DNA of 64,000 nucleotides from Streptomyces zingiberis (GTDB lineage: Bacteria; Actinomycetota; Actinomycetes; Streptomycetales; Streptomycetaceae), in the NCBI RefSeq assembly GCF_012034935.1, contig NZ_JAATEN010000020.1, positions 62,001 through 126,000 of the forward strand. Direction: 5' to 3'. The position numbers were made by a program, and so were the translations under genes. The notes beneath the pieces were generated by a model, which was not told where the DNA came from, searched no databases, and saw only the letters and a program-made list of their open reading frames with translations. Every line of letters begins with the position of its first letter. Position 1 is the first letter of the stretch. Shown piece by piece: positions 52,575 to 62,284 of this stretch.

Positions 52575-54719
52575 GTGAGACCCGACCCCCGTTCCGCACG
52601 CCGGTCCGCGCACCGTTCCCTACGCCGTTCCCTGCACCGCTTCACCTCCGGTTCCCTCCGCGGTTCCCTCCGCGGAGCCGCAGCCGGCTCCGTCCCCCGC
52701 GCCACCGGCCGTCCCCCCGGGCGCCCCGCCCGCCGGGGAACCGCCGCCGGGGTGCTGATCGTCACCGCCGCGCTGCTCGGCGGCGGCCTCCAGGCGGCCG
52801 GTCCGGCCTCCGCCGCGCCACCGCCCCGCCCCGGCCGGGGCGCCCTCCCGGCCCCCCTCACCCCGGGTGAACGGGCCGGGCTGCTCCGCGAGGCCGACTC
52901 CACCCGCGACCGCACCGCCGAGGTTCTCGGCCTCGGCGCGCGCGAGCGGCTGGCCGCCCGGGACGTCACCCGCGACCGTGACGGCACCACGCACACCCGC
53001 TACGAGCGCACCTACGACGGCCTGCCCGTCCTCGGCGGCGATCTCGTCGTCCACCGCGCCGCGGACGGCCGCCACGAGGGCGTCACCCGGGCCACCCGCC
53101 ACACCGTCACCGTGGCGACCACCCGCGCCCGGATCACCGCCGCCACCGCCCGGAAACAGGCGCTCACCACCGCCGAGCGGGAGGCCGGGCCCCGGGTCAC
53201 CGCCGGGGAGACCCCGCGCAAGGTGGTCTGGGCCGGGTCCGGCGAGCCCGTCCTCGCCTGGGAGACCGTCACCGGCGGGCACCAGGAGGACGGCACGCCG
53301 AGCGAACTCCACGTCCTCACCGACGCCACCACCGGGGCGGAACTCCACCGCTGGCAGGGCGTCCACCAGGGCACAGGCAACAGCCAGTACTCGGGGCAGG
53401 TCCCCCTCGGCTCCACCGGCGCCGCCCCCGTGTTCACCCTCACCGACACCGCCCGCGGCGGCCACGGCACCTACGACCTGGCCAACCGCACCAGCGGCAC
53501 CGGGACGCTCCTCACCGACGAGGACGACGTCTGGGGCGACTCCACCCCGGCCGACCGGCAGACCGCGGCCGTCGACGCCCACCACGGCGCCGCGCTCACC
53601 TGGGACTACTACCAGGAGGTGCACGGGCGCAGCGGCATCCGGGGCGACGGCGTCGGCGCCCGCTCCCGCGTCCACTACGGCAGCTCCTACGTCAACGCCT
53701 TCTGGCAGGACTCCTGCTTCTGCATGACCTACGGTGACGGCGCGCGCAACGCCCAGCCGCTCACCTCGGTCGACGTGGCGGCCCACGAGATGACCCACGG
53801 CGTGACCGCCGCCACCGCGAACCTCAACTACAGCGGCGAATCGGGCGGCCTCAACGAGGCGACCTCCGACATCTTCGCCGCCGCCGTCGAGTTCCGCGCC
53901 GGCAGCGCCGAGGACCCCGCCGACTACCTCGTCGGCGAGAAGATCGACATCAACGGGGACGGCTCCCCGCTCCGCCACATGGACCGGCCCTCCAAGGACG
54001 GCAGTTCGAAGGACTACTGGTACTCCGGACTGGGATCGGTGGACGTCCACTACTCCTCCGGGCCCGCCAACCACTTCTTCTACCTGCTCGCGGAGGGCAG
54101 CGGCGCCAAGGAGATCAACGGCGTCCGCTACGACAGCCCCACCTACGACGCCCTCCCCGTCACCGGTATCGGCATCGGGGCCGCGGAGAAGATCTGGTAC
54201 CGCGCCCTCACCACGTACATGACCTCCACGACCACCTACGCGCGGGCGCGCACCGCCACCCTCCAGGCCGCGGCCGACCTCTACGGCGCGGACGGCGCGG
54301 AGCACGAGGCAGTGGCCCACGCCTGGGCGGCCGTCAACGTCGGGGCCCGCCCGGGCGAGGGCGGCTCCACCGGCGAGACGTACCAGGCCACCGACGACGT
54401 GGCCATCCCCGACGCCGGGGAGGCCGTGACCTCGCCGCTGACCGTCGCCGGCCGGGGCGGCAACGCGCCCGCGCGGCTCGCAGTCGGCGTGGAGATCGTC
54501 CACACCTACCGGGGCGACCTGGTCGTCGACCTGCTCGCCCCGGACGGTACGGCCTACCGGCTGAAGGACGCCGACAGCTGGGACTCCGCGGACGACGTCA
54601 GCGAGACCTACACGGTGGACGCCTCCGCGGAGTCCGCCGACGGCACCTGGCACCTCCGCGTCCAGGACCTCGCCGCCCGGGACACCGGCTACATCGACAG
54701 CTGGCAGCTCACGTTCTGA
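52575..54719 (+). CDS. Secreted neutral zinc metallopeptidase (M4, thermolysin family)
   Basis: This is a 714-residue secreted protease. An unusually long Arg/Ser-rich N-terminus (about 50 residues) precedes the hydrophobic signal GTAAGVLIVTAALLGGG. The FTP/PepSY propeptide follows (about 90-260), then the M4 domain with the zinc motif HEMTH (His404, Glu405, His408) and third ligand Glu428 in GGLNEATSDIF. The transition-state histidine is in the segment VHYSSGPANHFFY. A C-terminal P/homoB domain (about 605-714, IPDAGEAVTSPLTVAG) is present. The GTG start is placed behind CGAAGGAG, but a later start closer to the signal is possible. It probably degrades external protein during development. Confidence 0.94.
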   Translation: MRPDPRSARRSAHRSLRRSLHRFTSGSLRGSLRGAAAGSVPRATGRPPGRPARRGTAAGVLIVTAALLGGGLQAAGPASAAPPPRPGRGALPAPLTPGERAGLLREADSTRDRTAEVLGLGARERLAARDVTRDRDGTTHTRYERTYDGLPVLGGDLVVHRAADGRHEGVTRATRHTVTVATTRARITAATARKQALTTAEREAGPRVTAGETPRKVVWAGSGEPVLAWETVTGGHQEDGTPSELHVLTDATTGAELHRWQGVHQGTGNSQYSGQVPLGSTGAAPVFTLTDTARGGHGTYDLANRTSGTGTLLTDEDDVWGDSTPADRQTAAVDAHHGAALTWDYYQEVHGRSGIRGDGVGARSRVHYGSSYVNAFWQDSCFCMTYGDGARNAQPLTSVDVAAHEMTHGVTAATANLNYSGESGGLNEATSDIFAAAVEFRAGSAEDPADYLVGEKIDINGDGSPLRHMDRPSKDGSSKDYWYSGLGSVDVHYSSGPANHFFYLLAEGSGAKEINGVRYDSPTYDALPVTGIGIGAAEKIWYRALTTYMTSTTTYARARTATLQAAADLYGADGAEHEAVAHAWAAVNVGARPGEGGSTGETYQATDDVAIPDAGEAVTSPLTVAGRGGNAPARLAVGVEIVHTYRGDLVVDLLAPDGTAYRLKDADSWDSADDVSETYTVDASAESADGTWHLRVQDLAARDTGYIDSWQLTF

Positions 54720-54875
54720 GCGACAGGCCCGGCACCGGCCCGGGAACCCGGCCGGGCGCCCGCGTTCCGGGCGGCCGAACCGGCCCGGCCCGGCGGGGTC
54801 CACCGCCGGCACCCGGGACCCCGGGCCCGTGCACCCCGGACTCCCTGGGCCGGAGCCCCGGGGCGCACGGCTCAC

Positions 54876-54907
54876 GGTCCGGGCGGGCCAAGACACCCGC
54901 CCGGACC
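54876..54907. terminator. Bidirectional hairpin between M4 protease and glgP
   Basis: A perfect 12-bp stem (54876-54887 with 54896-54907) with an 8-base loop lies between convergent genes. The 473-base spacer 54720-55192 also holds a perfect 16-bp tandem pair at 55139-55170 (unit TCACCGCACGCACGCG). No gene is seen. Confidence 0.65.
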
Positions 54908-55192
54908 GACCGGCGGCTCCGGGCCCGGGCCGCCGTCCGGTACGCGCCGCGCCCCGGTTCCGTCCGTTCACCACGGACGCGAGCCGGGGCGCGGCCCATG
55001 GCGGAGGGGGCGGGCCGGGGACCTGACCGTCAACCGGACCGCCGGTCACCGGGTCCCGGCCCGGACCGTCCCGTCCCGTCCGGCCCGGCCCGGTCCGGCC
55101 GTTCCGGCCCGCCGTGTCACGGCCACCCGGCCGCCGGGTCACCGCACGCACGCGTCACCGCACGCACGCGCCCCCAGGGCCACCTCACCGGC

Positions 55193-57799
55193 TCACCGCA
55201 TCAGCACCCCCGCCCCCTCCGGGCCGGTCTCCTGCGGAACGGCCGTCAGGCCCAGCTCCGCCGGGTCCGCCAGCAGGGGATGGGCGGGCAGCACGCGGAC
55301 GGTGAAGCCGAAGGAACCGGTCCGCTCCAGGGTGAGCCGCCCCTCGTAGAGCCGGCGGCCCTCCGTGTCGGGGCCGCCGGACGGTTTCAGCGGCACCGCC
55401 CGGCCCCCGGTGATCCGGTCCTCGCCGTCCACACGGCCGGCGACCGCCTGCACCTCCACGTCCTCCGGGACCAGCGTGTCCAGGGCGACCCGGACCCGCA
55501 GCGCCAGCTCCGAACCCAGCTCCGCCGTACCGCCGTTGCCGTGAGCCGCCTCCGCCTCGACGTGGTCGACGGCGACCCGTGGCCAGGCCGACCGCACCTT
55601 CGCCTTCCAGGCCGCCAGCTCGCGGGCGGCGTCCGCGTCCAGCCGGCGGTGGGCGCGGGCGGCCGGAGCGTACAGCTCGCGCACATAGGACTCGACCATC
55701 CGTTCGGCGAGCACCTTCGGGCCCAGCTCCGTGAGCGTCCGCCGGACCATCTCGATCCAGCGGCCGGGGAGACCGGCGGCGCCACGGTCGTAGAAGAGCG
55801 GGGTGACGCGCTGCTCCAGCAGCTCGTAGAGGGCGTGCGCCTCCAGGTCGTCCCGCCGGTCCTCGTCGGTGGCCGGGCCGTCGGCGGTGGGGATCGCCCA
55901 GCCGAAGTCCGGCTCGAACCACTCGTCCCACCAGCCGTCCAGCACCGAGAGGTTGAGGCAGCCGTTGAGCGCGGCCTTCATCCCCGAGGTGCCGCACGCC
56001 TCCAGCGGGCGGAGGGGGTTGTTCAGCCAGACGTCGCAGCCCGGGTAGAGCTTCTGCGCCATCGCCATCCCGTAGTCGGGCAGGAAGACGAGACGGTGCC
56101 TCACCCGCGGGTCGTCCGCGAACCGCACCAGCTCCTGCACCAGCCGCTTGCCGCCGTCGTCCGCGGGGTGCGCCTTGCCGGCGACGACGATCTGCACCGG
56201 CCGCTCCGGGTGGAGCAGCAGTTCGATGAGGCGCTCACGGTCCCGCAGCATCAGCGTGAGCCGTTTGTACGAGGGGACGCGACGGGCGAAGCCGATGGTG
56301 AGCACGTCCGGGTCGAGCACCCCGTCGATCCAGCCCAGTTCGGCGGCGGCCGCGCCGCGCTGCCGCCACGAGGCGTACAGCCGCTCCCGCACCTCGGTGA
56401 CGAGGCGCTCGCGCAGGGTCCGCCGCAGCTCCCAGAGGCCGGCGTCGGACAGCCCGGCCGCGCCCGGCGCGCCCGGCCCGTCCGGCGCGCCGCGGAGCAC
56501 CTCGGGCGCCGTCCAGGTCGGCGCGTGCACCCCGTTGGTGACGGAGCCGATCGGCACCTCCTCCGGATCGAAGCCGGGCCACAGCCCGGCGAACATCCCC
56601 CGGCTGACCCGGCCGTGCAGCAGCGAGACCCCGTTGGCGCGCTGCGCCAGCCGGAGCCCCATCACCGCCATGTTGAACAGGTGCGGCTCGCCGCCCGGGT
56701 AGGTCTCGGTGCCCAGCTCCAGGATGCGCCCGGCGTCCACCCCGGGGAGCTCGCCGCCGTCCCCGAAGTGGCGGGCGACGAGGTCCCGGTCGAACCGGTC
56801 GATGCCGGCGGGGACGGGGGTGTGGGTGGTGAAGACGGTGCCCGCGCGCACCGCCTCCAGGGCGGAACCGAAGTCGAGCGACCCGTGCTCCGCCTCGCCG
56901 AGCTCGCGGATCCGCTCCAGGCCGAGGAAGCCGGCATGGCCCTCGTTGGTGTGGAACACCTCCGGCGCCGGATGCCCGGTGAGACGGCAGTACGCGCGCA
57001 CCGCGCGCACCCCGCCGATGCCGAGCAGCATCTCCTGGAGCAGCCGGTGCTCGCTGCCGCCGCCATAGAGGCGGTCGGTCACCTCGCGTTCGTGCGGCTC
57101 GTTCTCCTCGGTGTCGGAGTCGAGCAGCAGCAGCGGGACCCGGCCCACCCGGGCCTCCCAGATGACGGCGTGCAGCGACCGCCCGCCGGGGAGGGCCAGC
57201 GTCACCCGCGCCGGCCGCCCGCCGGGTTCGCGGAGCGGGGCGAGCGGCAGCTCGTTGGGGTCGAGCAGCGGGTAGTGCTCCTGCTGCCAGCCGTCGCGGG
57301 AGAGCGACTGCCGGAAATAGCCGCGCCGGTAGAGGAGCCCGACCCCGATGAGCGGCACGCCCAGGTCGCTCGCGGTCTTCAGGTGGTCGCCGGCGAGGAT
57401 GCCCAGCCCGCCGGAGTACTGGGGCAGCGCGGCGGTGATGCCGAACTCGGGCGAGAAGTAGGCGATGGCGGCGGGTGGTTCGGCACCGGGGCCCGCGGTG
57501 CCGGCGGTCTGGTACCAGCGGGGCCCCGTCCGGTACTCCCGCAGGCCGGCGGCCGCCTCGGCGAGCCGGTCCAGGAAGTCACGGTCGGCGGCCAGGCTCT
57601 CCAGGCGGGCCGCGGAGACCCCGCTGAGCAGCCGGACGGGGTCGCCCCCCGCGGTCCGCCAGCCCTCGGGGTCGACGCCCCGGAAGAGGTCACAGGTCTC
57701 GGGATGCCAGGACCAGCGCAGATTCCGCGCCAGTTCGCTGAGCGGTCGTAGGGGTTCCGGAAGGACGGGACGCACGCTGAATCGACGAATGGCCTTCAC
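55193..57799 (-). CDS. glgP: Alpha-glucan phosphorylase
   Basis: This is an 868-residue PLP enzyme of the actinobacterial alpha-glucan/glycogen phosphorylase type (GT35), which releases glucose 1-phosphate from glycogen. The actinobacterial N-terminus KAIRRFSVRPVLPEPLRPL is followed by YFSPEFGI, VFHTNEGHAGF and PLEACGTSGMKAALNG, where the lysine binds PLP. I take GTG 57799 as start, which matches the family opening; a longer start 12 codons upstream is possible. It is divergent from the rhamnogalacturonan lyase gene and convergent with the protease gene. It pairs with glgX and glgE in this window for glycogen turnover. Confidence 0.95.
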   Translation of the reverse strand: MKAIRRFSVRPVLPEPLRPLSELARNLRWSWHPETCDLFRGVDPEGWRTAGGDPVRLLSGVSAARLESLAADRDFLDRLAEAAAGLREYRTGPRWYQTAGTAGPGAEPPAAIAYFSPEFGITAALPQYSGGLGILAGDHLKTASDLGVPLIGVGLLYRRGYFRQSLSRDGWQQEHYPLLDPNELPLAPLREPGGRPARVTLALPGGRSLHAVIWEARVGRVPLLLLDSDTEENEPHEREVTDRLYGGGSEHRLLQEMLLGIGGVRAVRAYCRLTGHPAPEVFHTNEGHAGFLGLERIRELGEAEHGSLDFGSALEAVRAGTVFTTHTPVPAGIDRFDRDLVARHFGDGGELPGVDAGRILELGTETYPGGEPHLFNMAVMGLRLAQRANGVSLLHGRVSRGMFAGLWPGFDPEEVPIGSVTNGVHAPTWTAPEVLRGAPDGPGAPGAAGLSDAGLWELRRTLRERLVTEVRERLYASWRQRGAAAAELGWIDGVLDPDVLTIGFARRVPSYKRLTLMLRDRERLIELLLHPERPVQIVVAGKAHPADDGGKRLVQELVRFADDPRVRHRLVFLPDYGMAMAQKLYPGCDVWLNNPLRPLEACGTSGMKAALNGCLNLSVLDGWWDEWFEPDFGWAIPTADGPATDEDRRDDLEAHALYELLEQRVTPLFYDRGAAGLPGRWIEMVRRTLTELGPKVLAERMVESYVRELYAPAARAHRRLDADAARELAAWKAKVRSAWPRVAVDHVEAEAAHGNGGTAELGSELALRVRVALDTLVPEDVEVQAVAGRVDGEDRITGGRAVPLKPSGGPDTEGRRLYEGRLTLERTGSFGFTVRVLPAHPLLADPAELGLTAVPQETGPEGAGVLMR

Positions 57800-58101
57800 A
57801 GTTCGACGGTAGCGAGACGGGCACCCCCACCGCACACATTCACGCGCACCGTCCGCGGCTCACCACCGAACGGCCGCCCGCCCACCGGTGGCGCGACGGC
57901 CGCGAGGAGCCGGCGCGACGACGGTGCGGGGCCGCCGGACGGCCACCTGGGCGGGGCCGCCGGACCTGTCCCGATACCACCCCGTTCGACCGGCCGAACG
58001 TCGCGTCACGGCACCCGCCCACGGCCGAACATCGCCGGACATCTGGCGCGACGCGCCGGAAGGGACGACTCTGTGAAAGCCCTTTCCCACCAGGAGGCAC
58101 C
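57800..58101. other. Divergent promoter region of glgP and the polysaccharide lyase
   Basis: This is a 302-base spacer with no coding sequence. It contains a repeated GGGGCCGCCGGAC segment (about 57929 and 57953) and a good ribosome binding site (CAGGAGGCACC) for the lyase. Confidence 0.45.
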
Positions 58102-60018
58102 ATGTTACGTACCACCCCCCACCGGCCGCCGAGATCGCGGCACGACGGCCCGTCCCGCCGGCCCGGACGGCTGTTCACGCTGTTCACCGTCGCCGCCGTG
58201 GCCGTGCTGGGCACGGCCGGCCTCTCCGCCCCGGCCTCGCCGGCACCGGCCGCGCCGACCGCGACACCCCGTCAGATGGAGAAGCTCAACCGCGGTTTAG
58301 TAAGCGTTTACACGGGTTCGGGGAATCTGGTGAGCTGGCGCTGGCTCGCCACCGACCCGGACGACGTGGCGTTCAACGTCTACCGCGGCTCCACCAAGGT
58401 CACTTCCTCACCGGTCACCGGGTCGACCAACTACCTCGACCAGGGCGCCGCGGCCGGTTCCGAGTACACCGTCCGCCCCGTGATCGGCGGCGCCGAGCAG
58501 GCGGCCTCCGAGCGCGCGCTGCAGTTCCGCGGCGGCTACCTGGACGTCCCCCTCTCCCCTCCGTCCGGCTCCACCACGCCTGACGGCGGCGCCTACACCT
58601 ATGAGGCGAACGACGCCTCCGTCGGCGACCTCGACGGCGACGGCGCCCTGGACCTCGTGCTCAAGTGGGCGCCGACCAACTCCAAGGACAACTCCCAGTC
58701 CGGCTACACCGGCAACACGATCGTCGACGGCATCCGGCTCGACGGCACCCGGCTGTGGCGGATCGACCTGGGCCGCAACATCCGCTCGGGCGCGCACTAC
58801 ACCCAGTTCCAGGTGTACGACTACGACGGCGACGGCCGCGCCGAGGTGGCGATGAAGACCGCCGACGGCAGCCGGGACGGCACCGGCGCCGTCGTCGGCA
58901 ACGCCTCGGCCGACCACCGCAACTCCTCCGGCTACATCCTGAGCGGCCCCGAGTACCTGACCGTGTTCGACGGCCGGAACGGCGCCGTCCGCTCCACCGT
59001 GGACTATGTGCCCGCCCGCGGAACCGTCTCTTCCTGGGGTGACTCCTACGGCAACCGCGTCGACCGCTTCCTCGCCGGGACCGCCTACCTCGACGGCTCC
59101 CGTCCCAGCCTGATCATGGCCCGCGGCTACTACACCCGCACCGTGATCACCGCCTGGGACTTCCGGAACGGCGCGCTGACCCGCCGCTGGACGTTCGACT
59201 CCAGCAGCTCCGCCAACGCGGGACGGGGCTACGACGGCCAGGGCAACCACGCCCTGTCCGTGGCCGACGTGGACCAGGACGGCCGGGACGAGATCGTCTA
59301 CGGCGCCATGGCCGTGGACGACAACGGCGCCGGACTGTGGACCACGCGGCTCGGACACGGCGACGCCGGGCATGTCGGGGACCTCAACCCCTCCCGGCCC
59401 GGGCTGGAGTACTTCAAGGTCTCCGAGGAGACCTCCAGCCCCGGCTCCTGGATGGCCGACGCGCGGACCGGCCAGATCCTCTGGCAGACCGCCTCCGGGG
59501 CCGACAACGGCCGTGGGGTCGCCGCGGACATCTGGGCCGGCAGCCCCGGCGCCGAGGCCTGGTCCGCCTCCGACACCACCCTCCGCTCGGTGACCGGCGG
59601 CTCGCTCGGCCGCAAGCCGTCCAGCCAGAACTTCCTCTCCTGGTGGGACGGCGACCCCGTACGCGAACTGCTGGACGGCACCCGCATCGACAAGTACGGC
59701 CCGAACGGGGACTCCCGGCTGCTGACCGGCTCGGGCGTCGCGTCGAACAACAGCACCAAGTCCACCCCGTCGCTCTCCGGGGACATCCTGGGCGACTGGC
59801 GCGAGGAGGCCGTCTGGCGCACCTCGGACAACCGGGCGCTGCGGATCTACTCCACGCCGCACACCACCGACCGCCGGATCACCACCCTGCTCCACGACGC
59901 GCAGTACCGCACCGCGCTCGCCTGGCAGAACACCGCGTACAACCAGCCACCGCACCCGAGCTTCTTCATCGGGAACGGCATGGCGACACCCCCACGGCCG
60001 GCCGTCACCACGCCGTGA
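58102..60018 (+). CDS. Secreted rhamnogalacturonan lyase (PL11 type)
   Basis: This is a 638-residue secreted polysaccharide lyase. A signal peptide (RLFTLFTVAAVAVLGTAGLSAPASPA) is followed by the PL11 architecture: an N-terminal beta domain (RQMEKLNRGLVSVYTGSGN) and an eight-bladed propeller with repeated DxDGDG calcium sites (GDLDGDGALDLVLKW, YDYDGDGRAEVAMKTADG, ADVDQDGRDEIVYG). It cleaves the rhamnose-galacturonate backbone of pectin hairy regions. The length suits the bacterial YesW/YesX group with no carbohydrate-binding module. The ATG is preceded by CAGGAGG. It is isolated from other pectin genes. Confidence 0.93.
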   Translation: MLRTTPHRPPRSRHDGPSRRPGRLFTLFTVAAVAVLGTAGLSAPASPAPAAPTATPRQMEKLNRGLVSVYTGSGNLVSWRWLATDPDDVAFNVYRGSTKVTSSPVTGSTNYLDQGAAAGSEYTVRPVIGGAEQAASERALQFRGGYLDVPLSPPSGSTTPDGGAYTYEANDASVGDLDGDGALDLVLKWAPTNSKDNSQSGYTGNTIVDGIRLDGTRLWRIDLGRNIRSGAHYTQFQVYDYDGDGRAEVAMKTADGSRDGTGAVVGNASADHRNSSGYILSGPEYLTVFDGRNGAVRSTVDYVPARGTVSSWGDSYGNRVDRFLAGTAYLDGSRPSLIMARGYYTRTVITAWDFRNGALTRRWTFDSSSSANAGRGYDGQGNHALSVADVDQDGRDEIVYGAMAVDDNGAGLWTTRLGHGDAGHVGDLNPSRPGLEYFKVSEETSSPGSWMADARTGQILWQTASGADNGRGVAADIWAGSPGAEAWSASDTTLRSVTGGSLGRKPSSQNFLSWWDGDPVRELLDGTRIDKYGPNGDSRLLTGSGVASNNSTKSTPSLSGDILGDWREEAVWRTSDNRALRIYSTPHTTDRRITTLLHDAQYRTALAWQNTAYNQPPHPSFFIGNGMATPPRPAVTTP

Positions 60019-60030
60019 CCGGCATCCGGC

Positions 60031-60063
60031 GCGGGTCCGCCCCGGCGGACGGGGCGGACCCGC
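60031..60063 (+). terminator. Terminator hairpin after the lyase gene
   Basis: A perfect 13-bp stem (60031-60043 with 60051-60063) and 7-base loop begin 13 bases after the stop codon. The rest of the 583-base spacer up to 60601 is GC-rich without a gene. The subtilase promoter probably lies at 60430-60560. Confidence 0.75.
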
Positions 60064-60601
60064 GTCCCCACCGGTACCGCCGGACCGCCGGGGTGCCGGG
60101 ACCGCCGCGGGTGCCGGGGTCCCGGGGGTGCCGCCGTCGGCGGAGCACCGGAGCGGCGGGACCGCCCGGACGGCCGTGGGGGCGCCGGCCGTGCGGGAGC
60201 GGACGGCCCGGGAGAGGACCGGGGAACAGCCGGCGGAACAGCCGTACGGCGCGGCCGGGGAGTGCGGGTGAACCGCGGGCGGACCGGCAGGCAGGCAGGC
60301 CGCGGAGGGGAGCCCGGGCGGACGGCCGGCGCCGTGTGAGGGTCCGGTGAGGGTACCGGCCCGCCGCCGTGGCCGCCGGGCACCCGGCTCCCCCGGTCCT
60401 CCCCGCTCCCGCCATCCGGCCGAGACGGTTCCGTGACCCCCGCGTCGCACAGGGCACCAAAACCCCCGCCTCCCGTCGGGTTGAAGCACACACCCGCCGC
60501 ACAGTGCTCACGCCCGACCTGGCGGCCGCCTTGTCACCAGGGGTCCCGCGGGGCAACCCTGATGCCCACTCACCCCGGTCCCCTTGGGAAGGAACTCCGC
60601 C

Positions 60602-61834
60602 ATGGCGCCCTCCCGCGCACCCCGTGCCGTCGCGCACGGCTCCCGCATATCCCGCGGCGCCCTGCTCGCCGCCGTCTCCGCCACCGTCCTGCTGGGTGCG
60701 ACGCTGCCCGCCCACGCCACCACCGGCGCCGCGGCACCGGCCGGCCGCATCCTGGACACCGGGTCGCCGGACGCGGTCGGCGGCAGTTACATCGTCAGCC
60801 TGGAACCGGCCTCCGGGCTCACCGCCCGCTCCGCGGCGGGCGAGGCACTGGCGCGCAAGTACGGCGCGAAGATCGACCACACCTACGGCAGCGCCCTCAA
60901 CGGCTACGCCCTGAACCTCACCGAGGGGCAGGCGAAGCGGCTCGCCGCCGACCCCCGGGTGGCCTCGGTCGCCCAGAACGCCCGGGTGCGCATCGCCGAG
61001 ACGCAGGCGAACCCGCCCTCCTGGGGGCTGGACCGGATCGACCAGGCCGACCTGCCGCTGGACCACTCCTACACCGTCCCGGGGAACGGCGGCGCCGGCG
61101 TCACGGCCTACGTCATCGACACCGGCGTCGACACCACCCACCCCGACTTCGGCTCCCGCGCGCACAGCGGCTGGGACTTCGTCGAGGGCGACGCCGTCGC
61201 CCAGGACGCCCACGGTCACGGCACCCATGTCGCGGGCACCGTGGCCGGCACCGCCCACGGCGTCGCCAAGAACGCCGACGTGGTGGGGGTACGGGTGCTC
61301 GACGCCGAGGGGTCCGGGACGATCGCGCAGGTGATCGCCGGCATCGACTGGGTGGCCCGGAACGCGCGGAAGCCGGCCGTCGCCAACATGAGCCTCGGGG
61401 GCGTCCTCAACTCCCAGCTGGACACGGCGGTCCGTAACGCCGTCGCCTCCGGTGTGACGTTCACCGTGGCCGCCGGCAACAACGGCCTGCCCGCACTGCT
61501 GTTCTCCCCGGCCCGGGTGGCGGAGGCGATCACCGTGGGCGCCACCGACCGGAACGACGCCCGCGCGAGCTTCTCCAACTGGGGGCCCGGGGTGGACGTG
61601 TTCGCCCCCGGTGTGGACACCGTCTCGACCTGGCCCGGTGGGGGCACCCGCACCGCCTCCGGCACGTCCATGGCCTCCCCGCACGCCGCGGGCGTGGCGG
61701 CGCTCCATCTCGGCGAGCACCCGGACGCCACACCGGCGCAGGTGGAGACGGCACTGACCTCGGGCGCGGCGCAGGGGAAAATCAGCGGCGCCGGGACCGG
61801 CTCGCCCAACCGGCTTCTGCAGTCGGGCAGCTGA
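60602..61834 (+). CDS. Secreted subtilisin-like serine protease (S8)
   Basis: This is a 410-residue secreted protease with a signal peptide (SRGALLAAVSATVLLGATLPAHA) and an I9 inhibitor-type propeptide (about 55-130, GSYIVSLEPASGL). The S8 catalytic domain has Asp173 in VIDTGVDTTHPDF, His206 in HGHGTHVAG and Ser356 in GTSMASPHAAG. It resembles the Streptomyces/aqualysin subgroup and ends with no C-terminal domain. ATG 60602 follows GGGAAGGAACTCC. A strong terminator stands 114 bases downstream. Confidence 0.95.
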   Translation: MAPSRAPRAVAHGSRISRGALLAAVSATVLLGATLPAHATTGAAAPAGRILDTGSPDAVGGSYIVSLEPASGLTARSAAGEALARKYGAKIDHTYGSALNGYALNLTEGQAKRLAADPRVASVAQNARVRIAETQANPPSWGLDRIDQADLPLDHSYTVPGNGGAGVTAYVIDTGVDTTHPDFGSRAHSGWDFVEGDAVAQDAHGHGTHVAGTVAGTAHGVAKNADVVGVRVLDAEGSGTIAQVIAGIDWVARNARKPAVANMSLGGVLNSQLDTAVRNAVASGVTFTVAAGNNGLPALLFSPARVAEAITVGATDRNDARASFSNWGPGVDVFAPGVDTVSTWPGGGTRTASGTSMASPHAAGVAALHLGEHPDATPAQVETALTSGAAQGKISGAGTGSPNRLLQSGS

Positions 61835-61947
61835 GAGGCGCGCTCCCGCACCAGCCGCGCCGGGGGACGCGCCCCGCACGGCTCGCCCACCGCCCGCCGG
61901 CGGCTCACCCGACGGCTCACCTGGGGCCTCACCCGACGGCTCACCGG

Positions 61948-61998
61948 CCGGCCCGCTCCCCCCTCGCGCTCCCGGGGGAGCGGGCCGGTTCACTTTTT
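61948..61998 (+). terminator. Intrinsic terminator after the subtilase gene
   Basis: A perfect 15-bp GC-rich stem (61948-61962 with 61974-61988) is followed by TTCACTTTTT. This is the only classical hairpin-plus-T-tract terminator I find in the window. Confidence 0.9.
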
Positions 61999-62100
61999 AC
62001 CTCCCGGACTTCCGTGCGGACGGTTTTCCCGTCATACCCGGTATGCGCGAGGGGCAGACTCCACCGATAAGTGGCACCGCCGTCCCGCACCACCCCGGAC

Positions 62101-62250
62101 GCCACTCCCGCTCGACCCCGCCAGATCCCGCTCGACCCAGCCCGGAACTGCACGTAACTGCACACATCTGCACGTACCTGCACGGACTCGCTCGACCCGG
62201 TTCGAACCAGCTCGCACCCATCCGAAGTCGCTGGGACACGCCTGAAGCTG
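62101..62250. repeat. Degenerate 10-bp periodic array upstream of glgE
   Basis: CGCTCGACCC occurs at 62109, 62129 and 62189. CTGCAC occurs at 62148, 62158, 62168 and 62178. All spacings are multiples of ten bases, so every copy lies on the same face of the helix. Weaker in-phase copies extend to about 62250. It ends about 35 bases before the preferred glgE start codon. The flanking region 61999-62284 has no credible gene. Confidence 0.7.
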
Positions 62251-62284
62251 TCACCCAGCTGAGTGAACGCGGACAGGAGCGCCC

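Noticed and set aside
55139..55170. Perfect 16-bp pair as a CRISPR remnant
   Set aside because: The copies are directly adjacent with no spacer, there are only two, and no cas gene is present.
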